A DNA stretch of 64,000 bases from an uncultured Granulicatella sp. (GTDB lineage Bacteria; Bacillota; Bacilli; Lactobacillales; Aerococcaceae). Each line of letters opens with the position of its first letter. The first letter of the stretch is position 1. Where the stretch lies: the NCBI RefSeq assembly GCF_938030755.1, contig NZ_CALHIF010000056.1, positions 9,821-73,820 of the forward strand, in the 5' to 3' direction. Under the pieces are notes generated by a model. That model ran no database searches, was not told where the DNA came from, and worked only from the letters and a program-made list of their open reading frames with translations. Made by a program: the position numbers and the translations under genes. Below, in pieces: positions 42,162-49,629 of the stretch.

Positions 42162-42677
42162 ATGACAACTTTTTATAAAGTAGGAAAAATCGTAAATACA
42201 CAAGGACTTCGTGGGGAAGTTCGAGTGATTTCGACGACCGATTTTGCTGAAGAACGTTATAAAAAAGGAACAGAATTAGCCATTTTTAAAGAAGGAGAGT
42301 TTCTTACATTTGTGACAGTGGCAAGTCATCGTCGTCATAAAAACTTTGATTTATTAACCTTCGAAGGAATGAACCGTATCGAAGATGTTGAAAAATACAA
42401 AGAATGTCTTCTTAAGGTGGCCGAAGAACAATTAACGGAATTAGAAGATGATGAGTTTTATTACCATGAAATTATCGGACTCGAAATCGTAACGGATGAA
42501 GGTGAATTACTTGGAAAAGTGACTGAAATTCTTTCACCTGGTTCGAACGATGTCTGGGTTGTAAAACAAAGAGGGAAGAAAGAACTCTTGATTCCATTTA
42601 TTGAGCCTGTTGTTTATAAAGTCGATAAAGAAGAAAAGAAAGCTTATATCCATTTATTGGAAGGGTTGATCGATTAA
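42162..42677 (+). CDS. rimM: Ribosome maturation factor RimM
   Basis: A 171-residue factor for 30S head assembly that acts on S19. The N-terminal RimM barrel (YKVGKIVNTQGLRGEVRV) and C-terminal PRC-barrel (EFYYHEIIGLEIVTDEGELLGKVTEIL ... ELLIPFIEPVV) are both intact. AAGGAGG precedes the ATG. trmD follows one base after its stop, the usual pairing. Confidence 0.97.
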   Translation: MTTFYKVGKIVNTQGLRGEVRVISTTDFAEERYKKGTELAIFKEGEFLTFVTVASHRRHKNFDLLTFEGMNRIEDVEKYKECLLKVAEEQLTELEDDEFYYHEIIGLEIVTDEGELLGKVTEILSPGSNDVWVVKQRGKKELLIPFIEPVVYKVDKEEKKAYIHLLEGLID

Positions 42678-42678
42678 G

Positions 42679-43419
42679 ATGAAAATTGATGTATTAACAT
42701 TATTCCCTGAAATGGTGCAAGGTCCGATGACGCAATCGATTATCGGAAAGGCCATTGATGCTGGGAAAATTGAGTTTGAAACAACGGACTTCCGTCAGTT
42801 TTCAAATAATAAACATAATCATGTGGACGATTATCCTTTTGGTGGTGGAGCTGGGATGCTTCTAAAAGTGGAACCAATCGATTTAGCACTCGCATCGATT
42901 CGAGAGCGTTCACCAAAAACGACGCCACGTGTCATTTTAATGGATCCAGCGGGGAAAACCTTTACGCAAAAGGATGCTGAAGAATTATCGAAGGAAGAGC
43001 ATTTGGTGTTTATTTGTGGTCACTATGAAGGATATGATGAACGGATTCGTACACTTGTGACCGATGAATACTCGATTGGAGATTTCGTACTAACCGGTGG
43101 AGAATTAGCCGCAACGGTAATGATTGATGCGACCGTGCGACTCTTGCCAGATGTATTAGGAAATGATGCTTCCGCAGTAGGAGATTCTCATTCCACAGGA
43201 TTGTTGGAACATCCGCAATATACGCGCCCAAGAGTCTATAAAGAGATGGAAGTACCTAAAGTATTGCTCAGTGGAAATCATGCAAAAATTGCGGAGTGGC
43301 AAATGAAAGAATCCCTTCGTAAAACTTATTTAAGAAGACCGGATTTACTGGAAAAGTATGAACTTTCAAAAGAAGAAGAGAAGTTACTGGAGCAAATTAA
43401 GGAAGAAGAGGGATGTTAA
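42679..43419 (+). CDS. trmD: tRNA (guanine-N1)-methyltransferase
   Basis: A 246-residue SPOUT methyltransferase that makes m1G37 in tRNA and prevents frameshifting. Landmarks: DVLTLFPEMV, DYPFGGGAGMLLKVEP, FICGHYEGYDERI (knot), EYSIGDFVLTGGE and the C-terminal AEWQMKESLRKTYLRRPDLLE. The next ATG (ArsR regulator) begins the base after its stop, so the two are co-translated. Confidence 0.98.
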   Translation: MKIDVLTLFPEMVQGPMTQSIIGKAIDAGKIEFETTDFRQFSNNKHNHVDDYPFGGGAGMLLKVEPIDLALASIRERSPKTTPRVILMDPAGKTFTQKDAEELSKEEHLVFICGHYEGYDERIRTLVTDEYSIGDFVLTGGELAATVMIDATVRLLPDVLGNDASAVGDSHSTGLLEHPQYTRPRVYKEMEVPKVLLSGNHAKIAEWQMKESLRKTYLRRPDLLEKYELSKEEEKLLEQIKEEEGC

Positions 43420-43764
43420 ATGAGAGAACATTTAAGTCCAGAAGAAATAAAAGTTTTTCAAAAGGTGATAGAAAACGATTCGGGTAGATTAGAAATGGTG
43501 CAACTCTTTAAACTTTTAGGAGATAATACTCGATTGAATATCATTACGCTTTTAACCCGAAAAGAACCTTTATGTGTGGAAGACTTGATGAAATGTACAG
43601 GGATGGAGCAATCTGCAATTTCTCATCAGTTAAAAAAACTAAGAGCCCACCATATCGTGAAGGCAGAAAAAGTTGGAAAACATGTCTGGTACTCCTTAGA
43701 AGATCATCATGTATTACAACTTTATAATTTAGCAGATGAACACTGCTGTGAAGAGCATTCGTAA
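43420..43764 (+). CDS. ArsR/SmtB family metal-sensing repressor
   Basis: A 114-residue winged-helix repressor. The recognition region is ELLGDNTRLNIITLLTRKEPLCVEDLMKCTGMEQSAISHQLKKLR. The C-terminal helix carries Asp95, His97, His108 and Glu111 in the spacing DxH-x10-HxxE, exactly the alpha5 zinc site of SmtB. Cys109 and Cys110 add possible ligands. Zn(II) or Co(II) sensing is inferred. It abuts trmD, an unusual place. Its likely target is the P-type ATPase at 44412, whose promoter spacer carries an SmtB-type operator. Confidence 0.9.
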   Translation: MREHLSPEEIKVFQKVIENDSGRLEMVQLFKLLGDNTRLNIITLLTRKEPLCVEDLMKCTGMEQSAISHQLKKLRAHHIVKAEKVGKHVWYSLEDHHVLQLYNLADEHCCEEHS

Positions 43765-43799
43765 GTCTTATTTTTACGAAGAAAATCTCTGTAATTTGC

Positions 43800-43828
43800 T
43801 TGCAATTGAAATGCAAGTATGCTAATAT
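43800..43828 (+). promoter_or_regulatory. Promoter of rplS
   Basis: TTGCAA at 43800-43805 and TAATAT at 43823-43828 have 17-base spacing, with TATGC before the -10. It gives rplS independent expression. Confidence 0.7.
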
Positions 43829-43839
43829 ATTTCGAGTGA

Positions 43840-43912
43840 GTGAGACTTCACTCAGAGATAACGATATTCCGCTGATTGGACATACAGCCAAGTCATGAGT
43901 GTTTGTTGGAAG
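43840..43912 (+). ncRNA. L19 leader (ribosomal protein autoregulatory RNA)
   Basis: CACTCA (43849-43854) pairs with TGAGTG (43896-43901). The pair encloses GATATTCCGC and TTGGACATACAGCCAAG, the latter forming a small TTGG/CCAA hairpin. This arrangement before rplS fits the Firmicutes L19 leader as I remember it, in which L19 represses its own message. Confidence 0.7.
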
Positions 43913-43923
43913 GAGAAAAAAAT

Positions 43924-44271
43924 ATGAGCAAATTAATCGAAGAATTAACTCAAGAACAATTACGTTCTGATATTCCTGCATTCCGCCCTGGTGACACTGT
44001 ACGTGTTCACGCTAAGGTTGTTGAAGGAACTCGCGAACGTATCCAAATCTTCGAAGGCGTTGTTATCAAACGTCGTGGTGCTGGCATCAGCGAAACTTAT
44101 ACAGTTCGTAAAGTTTCTAACGGTGTTGGTGTGGAACGTACATTCCCATTACACACTCCACGTGTAGCACAAATCGAAGTAGTTCGTTACGGTAAAGTTC
44201 GTCGTGCTAAATTATATTACCTACGTAACCTACGTGGGAAGGCAGCACGTATCCAAGAACGTCGTCGTTAA
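43924..44271 (+). CDS. rplS: 50S ribosomal protein L19
   Basis: A 115-residue ribosomal protein at the 30S-50S interface. The full family pattern is present: IPAFRPGDTVRVHAKVVEGTRERIQIFEGVVIKRRGAGISETYTVRK through KLYYLRNLRGKAARI. The ATG at 43924 has GGAAGGAG upstream; the earlier in-frame start lies within the leader RNA. Strongly biased codons. It ends the translation cluster at a strong terminator. Confidence 0.98.
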   Translation: MSKLIEELTQEQLRSDIPAFRPGDTVRVHAKVVEGTRERIQIFEGVVIKRRGAGISETYTVRKVSNGVGVERTFPLHTPRVAQIEVVRYGKVRRAKLYYLRNLRGKAARIQERRR

Positions 44272-44282
44272 TAGAAACTTCA

Positions 44283-44317
44283 AAATAGATTGGACATTGT
44301 CCAATCTATTTTTTTGT
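44283..44317 (+). terminator. Terminator after rplS
   Basis: AATAGATTGGACA pairs with TGTCCAATCTATT, followed by T residues. Confidence 0.9.
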
Positions 44318-44350
44318 CTAAATTTATTTAGAATTATTCTAAGTTATTGC

Positions 44351-44380
44351 TTGACATATGAATGAATGTTCATGTATTAT
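44351..44380 (+). promoter_or_regulatory. Promoter with SmtB/CzrA-type operator for the metal ATPase
   Basis: TTGACA (44351-44356) and TATTAT (44375-44380) are spaced by 18 bases. The spacer holds TGAATG-AA-TGTTCA (44359-44372), a 6-2-6 inverted repeat close to the ArsR/SmtB consensus TGAACA-NN-TGTTCA. Repressor binding here would block RNA polymerase. Confidence 0.75.
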
Positions 44381-44411
44381 AAAGTTAACAAGAAATCGGA
44401 GGGGAGATATC

Positions 44412-46433
44412 ATGGATTTCAAAGAATTAACTCATAACTTGAAACATAAATTTGAACACCTATTAAATAAAGAAGAAACTCATGAAGGAGAAACATGTCA
44501 AGATCATTACTTACATCATGATGATCAAGAATATGAGCACCATCATGACCATGGGCATCATCACGGACACGACCATGATGATAGTAAAGCAGTCATATTC
44601 TATATTGCAGGACTAGTCCTTTATATTATTGGAATGGTTCTTCATTTTATGGGGAACGGGGTTGCGAATATTTTATTCATCCTAACGTTATTCTTATCGG
44701 GCTACCATGTAACGATGGAAGGTATTGAAGATACGATTGAACGTAGTAAAAAGAAAGGGAAGTTTCAACCGAATGTGCATATCTTAATGACGCTTGCGGC
44801 TTTGGGAGCTGTGCTCATTGGGAATGCGGAAGAAGGAGCTTTACTGATTTTGATTTTTGCAGGAGCTCACTTCCTTGAAGAGTATGTAGAAGAGAAAAGC
44901 CGTAAGTCGCTAACGGCATTATTACAAATGAATCCAACGCAAGCTCGCCTGATTCAAGAAAATGGGGAAGTCGTTGTCGTTGAAGTAGCAGACATAAAAA
45001 TTGGGGATACATTAGAAGTATTACATGGGGACCAAGTACCAATCGATGGCGTCATTACAAAAGGTTTAACTTCGATTGATGAAGCAACCATTACAGGTGA
45101 AAGCATGCCTCGTTCAAAAGGAGAAGGCGATTCAGTATTTGCAAGTACTGTCAATATTTCTAGTCGCTTCGAAATGAAAGTAACTGCAGAAAGTACGGAT
45201 ACTGTTTTTGCGAAGATTATGAAGGTTGTTGAAAATGCCCAACATTCAATGAACAAGCAAGCAACCTTTATTCAAAAGATTGAACCCATTTACGTCAATA
45301 TCGTATTGATTATTTGGCCAATATTCCTATTATTTGGATATTTCTTAATGGGATGGGATTTAAACACAACACTCTACCGTGGAATGGTATACCTTATTGG
45401 GGTGTCTCCATGTGCGCTAGCAGCGAGTGCGGTTCCTGCAACTTTAGCAGCGATGTCTCGTTTATCCAAAATGGGGATTTTAGCTAAAGGTGGAGCAGCC
45501 ATCTCTCAATTGCAAGACTTACGTGTCATTTCATTTGATAAAACAGGTACTTTAACAAAAGGGACTCCAGAGTTAACGGATTACTGGTTTGAAGATGAAA
45601 CAATGATTCCAGCTGTTGTAGCAATGGAAAAACAATCCACACATCCGCTTGCACAAGCAGTCGTTCAAAAATTTAGCGAATGGACAGTATTAGACGAGGA
45701 AATCGAAGTGGAAGTACTTGTAGGACAAGGTGTACGTTCTGTTGTTAGCGGTGAGGAAATCCATATTATTAAACCAATGGATACAGTGGACCGCTCTATG
45801 GAAGTCGATACTCGCATGCAAGAATGGGCAAGCGAAGGAAAAACAGTTGTAACTGTGGTGAAAAACAATACGATTGTTGGTTTGATGGCCTTCATGGACT
45901 TACCAAATGAAGCCTCAAAAGCAGTACTAGATTACTTCAAGAGCGAACTCGTGCATACAACAATGATTACAGGGGATTCAAGAGAAACTGCTGAAATGAT
46001 TGGAATGAAGCTTGGTGTACAAGAAGTTGTCGCAAATGTATTGCCGGAAGAAAAATTAGAAAAGATTCAGTCTCAAAAAGAACGTTATGGATTAACAGCG
46101 ATGGTAGGAGACGGTGTGAATGATGCGCCAGCTCTTGCGACAGCTGACATCGGTATTGCGATGGGAAATGGGACAGACATTGCGATTGAAACTAGTGATA
46201 TTGTCATTATGAAAAACGACTTACAAAAGCTTGTTTCAGCGCATAAGATTAGTAAGAAATTACATCGTGTGATTTTAGAAAATATGATTTTTGCGATGTC
46301 AGTCGTTGTGATGCTTTTAATCCTTAACTTCTTTGGATTAACGAATATCGGCTGGGGAGTTGTCTTACATGAAGGAAGTACGATTTTAGTACTCTTAAAC
46401 GGACTACGATTACTTACACCAATAGAAGAATAA
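44412..46433 (+). CDS. P1B-type heavy-metal efflux ATPase (P1B-4-like, SPC motif)
   Basis: A 673-residue metal pump. A His/Asp-rich N-terminus (residues 35-57, with EHHHDHGHHHGHDHDD) replaces a ferredoxin-like metal domain. It then shows TGES (228-231), SPC in the transport helix (332-334), phosphorylation site DKTGT from Asp376, the HP motif (STHPLAQ) and GDGVNDAPAL. HEGST (653-657) lies in the last helix. SPC plus HEGxT is the P1B-4 pattern (CoaT, PfeT/ZosA, PmtA), which exports Fe(II), Co(II) or Zn(II). The ATG at 44412 has GGAGGGG upstream; the ATG at 44358 lies in the promoter. Confidence 0.92.
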   Translation: MDFKELTHNLKHKFEHLLNKEETHEGETCQDHYLHHDDQEYEHHHDHGHHHGHDHDDSKAVIFYIAGLVLYIIGMVLHFMGNGVANILFILTLFLSGYHVTMEGIEDTIERSKKKGKFQPNVHILMTLAALGAVLIGNAEEGALLILIFAGAHFLEEYVEEKSRKSLTALLQMNPTQARLIQENGEVVVVEVADIKIGDTLEVLHGDQVPIDGVITKGLTSIDEATITGESMPRSKGEGDSVFASTVNISSRFEMKVTAESTDTVFAKIMKVVENAQHSMNKQATFIQKIEPIYVNIVLIIWPIFLLFGYFLMGWDLNTTLYRGMVYLIGVSPCALAASAVPATLAAMSRLSKMGILAKGGAAISQLQDLRVISFDKTGTLTKGTPELTDYWFEDETMIPAVVAMEKQSTHPLAQAVVQKFSEWTVLDEEIEVEVLVGQGVRSVVSGEEIHIIKPMDTVDRSMEVDTRMQEWASEGKTVVTVVKNNTIVGLMAFMDLPNEASKAVLDYFKSELVHTTMITGDSRETAEMIGMKLGVQEVVANVLPEEKLEKIQSQKERYGLTAMVGDGVNDAPALATADIGIAMGNGTDIAIETSDIVIMKNDLQKLVSAHKISKKLHRVILENMIFAMSVVVMLLILNFFGLTNIGWGVVLHEGSTILVLLNGLRLLTPIEE

Positions 46434-46435
46434 AA

Positions 46436-46490
46436 GAAAAAGCAGAACAAGGACGCAGAGAAATTAGATTGTCCAAGTTCTGCTTTTTTG
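46436..46490. terminator. Terminator after the metal ATPase
   Basis: AAAAAGCAGAAC pairs with GTTCTGCTTTTTT, with GGAC/GTCC inside. It could also serve the opposing gene at 46500. Confidence 0.82.
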
Positions 46491-46499
46491 CAATAGGAA

Positions 46500-46775
46500 T
46501 TACGCCTGGTCAAAACAGACGCGGTAAGTATCACTTTCATGAATGAGTTCTAATGGGAAATTCGTTCTATAAATACTATAATCAGGGAATTGCTCTAAAA
46601 ACATGACGAAGTTATTAGGATAAATACTTAACATCTTTGTAAAGACATTATCTTGATCTATAATCACAGTTTTTATTTCACTGATATCTTTTACCCATGG
46701 GGTTTCTACATGGAAATAACTCCCAGGAGCAATATGATATTCATACTTTAAAATAGTTATCGCTTGTTCTAACAT
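46500..46775 (-). CDS. Hypothetical protein, 91 residues
   Basis: A small soluble protein I do not recognise. It begins MLEQAITILKYEYHIAPGSYFHVETPWVKD and is rich in aromatic and acidic residues (WVKDISEIKTVIID, FLEQFPDYSIYRTNFP). It has no signal, helix or known motif. GGAGGG lies before the ATG, which supports real translation. It is convergent with the metal ATPase and sits alone. I cannot suggest a function. Confidence 0.6.
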   Translation of the reverse strand: MLEQAITILKYEYHIAPGSYFHVETPWVKDISEIKTVIIDQDNVFTKMLSIYPNNFVMFLEQFPDYSIYRTNFPLELIHESDTYRVCFDQA

Positions 46776-46970
46776 AAAATCCCTCCATTCATTACAATTT
46801 AAGTATAGTGTAAATGTATGCGTTTTACAAATAGATGTTCATTTTTGAGCAAAATATCCCAAAATTTTCTACATAATGACTATTTTTGTTTCGGATTCAT
46901 TAATAAAAAAGATTAGAAAGAATGATAATTTAGAAATTAAGCCGTTTTTACATACAAAGGGGCTACTTTG

Positions 46971-46979
46971 TGATACAAT
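46971..46979 (+). promoter_or_regulatory. Extended -10 of the DUF2187-like gene
   Basis: TGA followed by TACAAT. A TTTACA lies 21 bases upstream of the hexamer, too far for a normal -35. Confidence 0.4.
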
Positions 46980-47029
46980 GGATAAAGAAGGTGTTGGAAA
47001 TTGGCGAGACATGGAAAGAGGCGGGAGCA

Positions 47030-47371
47030 ATGGTAAAACGTGTCACGAAAGAAATCAAGATTACAGTAGAAACCGAACTCAGAAAAGGAACAAGCAAATC
47101 GAGAATTGCCCATTTGCTTGGTGTTCCGTATGATGAAGGAGTTCAGATTATTACACAAATCAAAGAATCGATAAGACCAGAAGTTGGCAATCGGATTCGA
47201 TTTACTTTTAGAGAGCAAGAGATGATTGGGATTATCTGGAAACTACTAGCCAATAGTGCCGTTGTTATCATTGATTGGAATTCCTCAAACCAATGTATGA
47301 AGGATATTTGTGAAGCTAGAACGGTTGTTAATTTTAAGGATATAGTGGAATTTTTACCGATTGAAAAATAG
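47030..47371 (+). CDS. DUF2187 (YkvS-like) protein with N-terminal extension
   Basis: A 113-residue protein. The C-terminal part (VGNRIRFTFREQEMIGIIWKLLANSAVVIIDW ... CEARTVVNFKDIVEFL, about 52-110) resembles the small KOW-like DUF2187/YkvS domain. That domain usually stands alone. The first 45 residues (TVETELRKGTSKSRIAHLLGVPYDEGVQIITQIKE) look like a helix-turn-helix and are additional. The start is uncertain. The ATG at 47030 has AGAGG 8 bases upstream; in-frame GTG and TTG at 46991 and 46994 are too close to the inferred promoter. Confidence 0.6.
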   Translation: MVKRVTKEIKITVETELRKGTSKSRIAHLLGVPYDEGVQIITQIKESIRPEVGNRIRFTFREQEMIGIIWKLLANSAVVIIDWNSSNQCMKDICEARTVVNFKDIVEFLPIEK

Positions 47372-47374
47372 ATG

Positions 47375-47416
47375 AAGGTCCAAGGTGGTATGAGCTACCT
47401 TTGGGCTTTTTTTCTT
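47375..47416 (+). terminator. Terminator after the DUF2187-like gene
   Basis: AAGGTGG...CTACCTT with an outer CC/GG extension, followed by seven T residues. Confidence 0.7.
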
Positions 47417-47481
47417 TGATGAACTTTCTAAATTAGGCCCTTTAAAGTATAATAAAAATGAAATAACTGGGGAGGAAATCA

Positions 47482-48387
47482 ATGACTGAAAAATATACAA
47501 TCACAAATGCTCTTCAATCTGATGCGTTTGAAGATAAGTTGGAAAGTGCAATCGAAGAATTTGAAAACAAGATAAGCGCAAAGGACTATCAAGTAGACTT
47601 GATTCCATTTTTACAATTGTTAGAAAAAGGAAAACGTTGGGACGATTTAACTTACTATGTAGAAGAAGCAGCACTTGAGTTTGACACCAAAGCGAATCAG
47701 TGGGAGTGGAAGATAAAAGTTGCGATTCATAACCATCAATTCCTTCAAGTGGAAGAGTGGATGCAAAAAGAAGAACTTATATCGGTTTTAGGAATGGATC
47801 GCATTTTAGAGTTAACGTTATTATGTGAAAAAGAAAAAAGTGAATTTACCAAAAGTGAAGTGGTAAAACTGCAACAGTTAAGTGAGAAGCTTAAGAAGCA
47901 TGAGGTTTTATCCGAGGAACAGAATTCCTATATTGTAAAAACATTAACGAAGATGCAGACGCCTTTAAAATGGTCTGTAGTGGAGTCCTTTCTTTCGAGT
48001 ACCAAAACACAATTATTTTGGAAAGGATTTTTAGTGGAATATTGGTTAAAAGAGGGTCCTTCAAAAAGGATAAATTTTTATGATGCTTTTTCTAACAATA
48101 GAGTAGAAATTTCTAAGGAGAATATTACATCGGTTTATGAGAATCGAGTATTCATTGAAATTGAGTCTCTGATTTCTAAACAAACCCAGTTAAGCGGAGA
48201 AACGAAGGAATTGTTACTTCAAAAACTTCATTCGGATTTTTTACGTGTAGCTCCTTTTGCTGACAACTATTTTAAAGATGCTGGGGAATGGGTAGAGACA
48301 CAATTACAAAGGGAAGATTTGCTACTAAGCTTGTATGAAGAAGATGCATCCTTTATAAAAGCTCATCAAACACTTCATAACTGTTAA
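47482..48387 (+). CDS. Hypothetical helical protein, 301 residues
   Basis: I do not recognise this protein. It is acidic, soluble and almost wholly helical by eye, without signal peptide or membrane helix. Short repeated helical pairs (LIPFLQLLEKGKRWDDLTYYVEEAALEF, then KVAIHNHQFLQVEEWMQKEE) suggest a TPR-like alpha-solenoid in the first half. GGGGAGG lies upstream of the ATG. A DUF3196-type TPR protein of lactic acid bacteria is one possibility, unproven. The cold-shock gene follows after about 50 bases, with its own TATAAT. Confidence 0.65.
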   Translation: MTEKYTITNALQSDAFEDKLESAIEEFENKISAKDYQVDLIPFLQLLEKGKRWDDLTYYVEEAALEFDTKANQWEWKIKVAIHNHQFLQVEEWMQKEELISVLGMDRILELTLLCEKEKSEFTKSEVVKLQQLSEKLKKHEVLSEEQNSYIVKTLTKMQTPLKWSVVESFLSSTKTQLFWKGFLVEYWLKEGPSKRINFYDAFSNNRVEISKENITSVYENRVFIEIESLISKQTQLSGETKELLLQKLHSDFLRVAPFADNYFKDAGEWVETQLQREDLLLSLYEEDASFIKAHQTLHNC

Positions 48388-48438
48388 AAATCGTCGTATC
48401 CAGTATAATAGAGATACATCATTAAAGGAGGAATCCAT

Positions 48439-48654
48439 ATGGAAGTCGGAATTGTAAAATGGTTCAATAACGAAAAAGGATATGGTTTTATTCGCAATAC
48501 AAAAACGGATGAAGATATCTTTGTTCATTTCACAGGAATTGTGGCAGAAGGTTTCAAATCGTTGAAAGAAGGCCAAAAAGTGACATTTGAAATTTCAAAA
48601 GGAACACATGGAGTTCAAGCGACTCATGTGGAGACTCTTGTAGATCATGATTAA
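48439..48654 (+). CDS. Cold shock protein (CspA family)
   Basis: A 71-residue single-stranded nucleic acid chaperone. RNP1 (KGYGFI) and RNP2 (DIFVHF) are intact, as is the opening GIVKWFNNEKG. AAAGGAGG lies before the ATG. The RNase H-like gene starts 8 bases before its stop, linking RNA unwinding and RNA-DNA hybrid cleavage in one transcript. Confidence 0.95.
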   Translation: MEVGIVKWFNNEKGYGFIRNTKTDEDIFVHFTGIVAEGFKSLKEGQKVTFEISKGTHGVQATHVETLVDHD

Positions 48655-49054
48655 AGTATATACGGATGCAGCGGTCAATGGAAATCCTGGTGAAGTGGGG
48701 TTAGGAATTCTATTGTTAAAAGATGGAGAACAATTTCCTTATAAATTTCCCGTAGAAAAGAAAATGGATAATCATCTTGCTGAGTTTATGGCAATCTCTA
48801 AAGCGTTGGAATTATTAGATGCCAAGCAGTACCAAGAAGAGTTAATTTTTATACATACGGACTCTAAAGTAGCTGCAGATGCCATTTTGAAAAATTATAC
48901 AAAGAGAGAGAATAATAGAGTTGTCCTTCAGAAAATACAACGTCAGTTAAAGCAATTTCCTCAAGTATTTATTAAATGGATACCAGAAAGTGATAATCGT
49001 GGGGCGGATCAATTAGCACGTCAAGCTTTGCAGCAACGATTAACAAAACAATAA
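48647..49054 (+). CDS. RNase HI family protein
   Basis: A 135-residue RNase H fold. Predicted catalytic acids are Asp7 (YTDAAVNGNPG), Glu46 (LAEFMAI), Asp72 (HTDSKVAADAI) and Asp121 (RGADQLARQAL). It lacks the basic handle of E. coli RNase HI, like the short YpdQ-type proteins of Firmicutes, whose activity varies. It overlaps the cold-shock gene by 8 bases. The window also encodes RNase HIII, which is probably the main enzyme. Confidence 0.88.
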   Translation: MIKVYTDAAVNGNPGEVGLGILLLKDGEQFPYKFPVEKKMDNHLAEFMAISKALELLDAKQYQEELIFIHTDSKVAADAILKNYTKRENNRVVLQKIQRQLKQFPQVFIKWIPESDNRGADQLARQALQQRLTKQ

Positions 49055-49066
49055 AGGAGAGTTTTC

Positions 49067-49330
49067 ATGAACGAAAAAACTTTATATTATAGTAGCTTAT
49101 GCCCAGATACAGCTCCTTTTAAAGAAGCGATGGCAAAACTTGGAATTTCTGCTAGAGAAGTGGATATCACCTCTAGTATGAAAAACTTAAAAGAATTTCT
49201 CAGACTTCGTGACCGTGAAGAAGTGTTTATCCCAAGGAAAGAGCAAGGGATGGCGGGGATTCCTTGCTTAATTACAGAGGAAGGTTCATTCATTTTTGAA
49301 GTGAGTGACTTAGAAGAAAGGTATCTTTAA
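49067..49330 (+). CDS. Glutaredoxin-related protein
   Basis: An 87-residue thioredoxin-fold protein. The N-terminal strand leads to the active site CPDT (in YYSSLCPDTAPFKEAM), so there is only one cysteine in the motif, a monothiol-like arrangement. GIPCLI supplies the cis-proline and a second cysteine. Similar proteins in lactic acid bacteria are called glutaredoxin-related and are uncharacterised. AAAGGAG lies upstream. It is part of a tight run of small genes from 48439 to 51041. Confidence 0.8.
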   Translation: MNEKTLYYSSLCPDTAPFKEAMAKLGISAREVDITSSMKNLKEFLRLRDREEVFIPRKEQGMAGIPCLITEEGSFIFEVSDLEERYL

Positions 49331-49333
49331 TCA

Positions 49334-49624
49334 GTGGAGTTTCCTAAAGAATCATTGCAGACAGTCCTTTCCTTTTATTTTGTTGGAATCAATAGTTTAT
49401 TATTCATTTTGATGGGAATTGATAAGTGTTGTGCAATTTTAAAAAAATGGAGAATTTCAGAGAAAACTTTATTGTTGCTTGGAATTCTTGGTGGAGGTTT
49501 TGGGGGCCTACTTGGGTTATTCATTTTTAATCATAAAAAGAGGAAAAACTATTTTTTAATTACTTTTCTAGTGAACATTTTTTTCTGGTTAGTTATTGGG
49601 GTAGTTTGGATGTATAGAAAGTAG
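49334..49624 (+). CDS. DUF1294 family small membrane protein
   Basis: A 96-residue protein with three hydrophobic segments and the family pattern MGIDKCCAILKKWRISEKTLLLLGILGGGFGGLLGLFIFNHKKRK. The function is unknown; in other bacteria the domain is sometimes fused to cold-shock domains, and a csp gene lies four genes upstream here. The start is taken as GTG at 49334, with only a distant AAGG upstream, so the true start could be slightly different. Confidence 0.82.
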   Translation: MEFPKESLQTVLSFYFVGINSLLFILMGIDKCCAILKKWRISEKTLLLLGILGGGFGGLLGLFIFNHKKRKNYFLITFLVNIFFWLVIGVVWMYRK

Positions 49625-49629
49625 GGTAC

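Noticed and set aside
46876..47133. 85-codon frame overlapping the start of the DUF2187-like gene
   Set aside because: It ends inside the DUF2187-like frame and its product is low-complexity; the overlapping frame has the domain.
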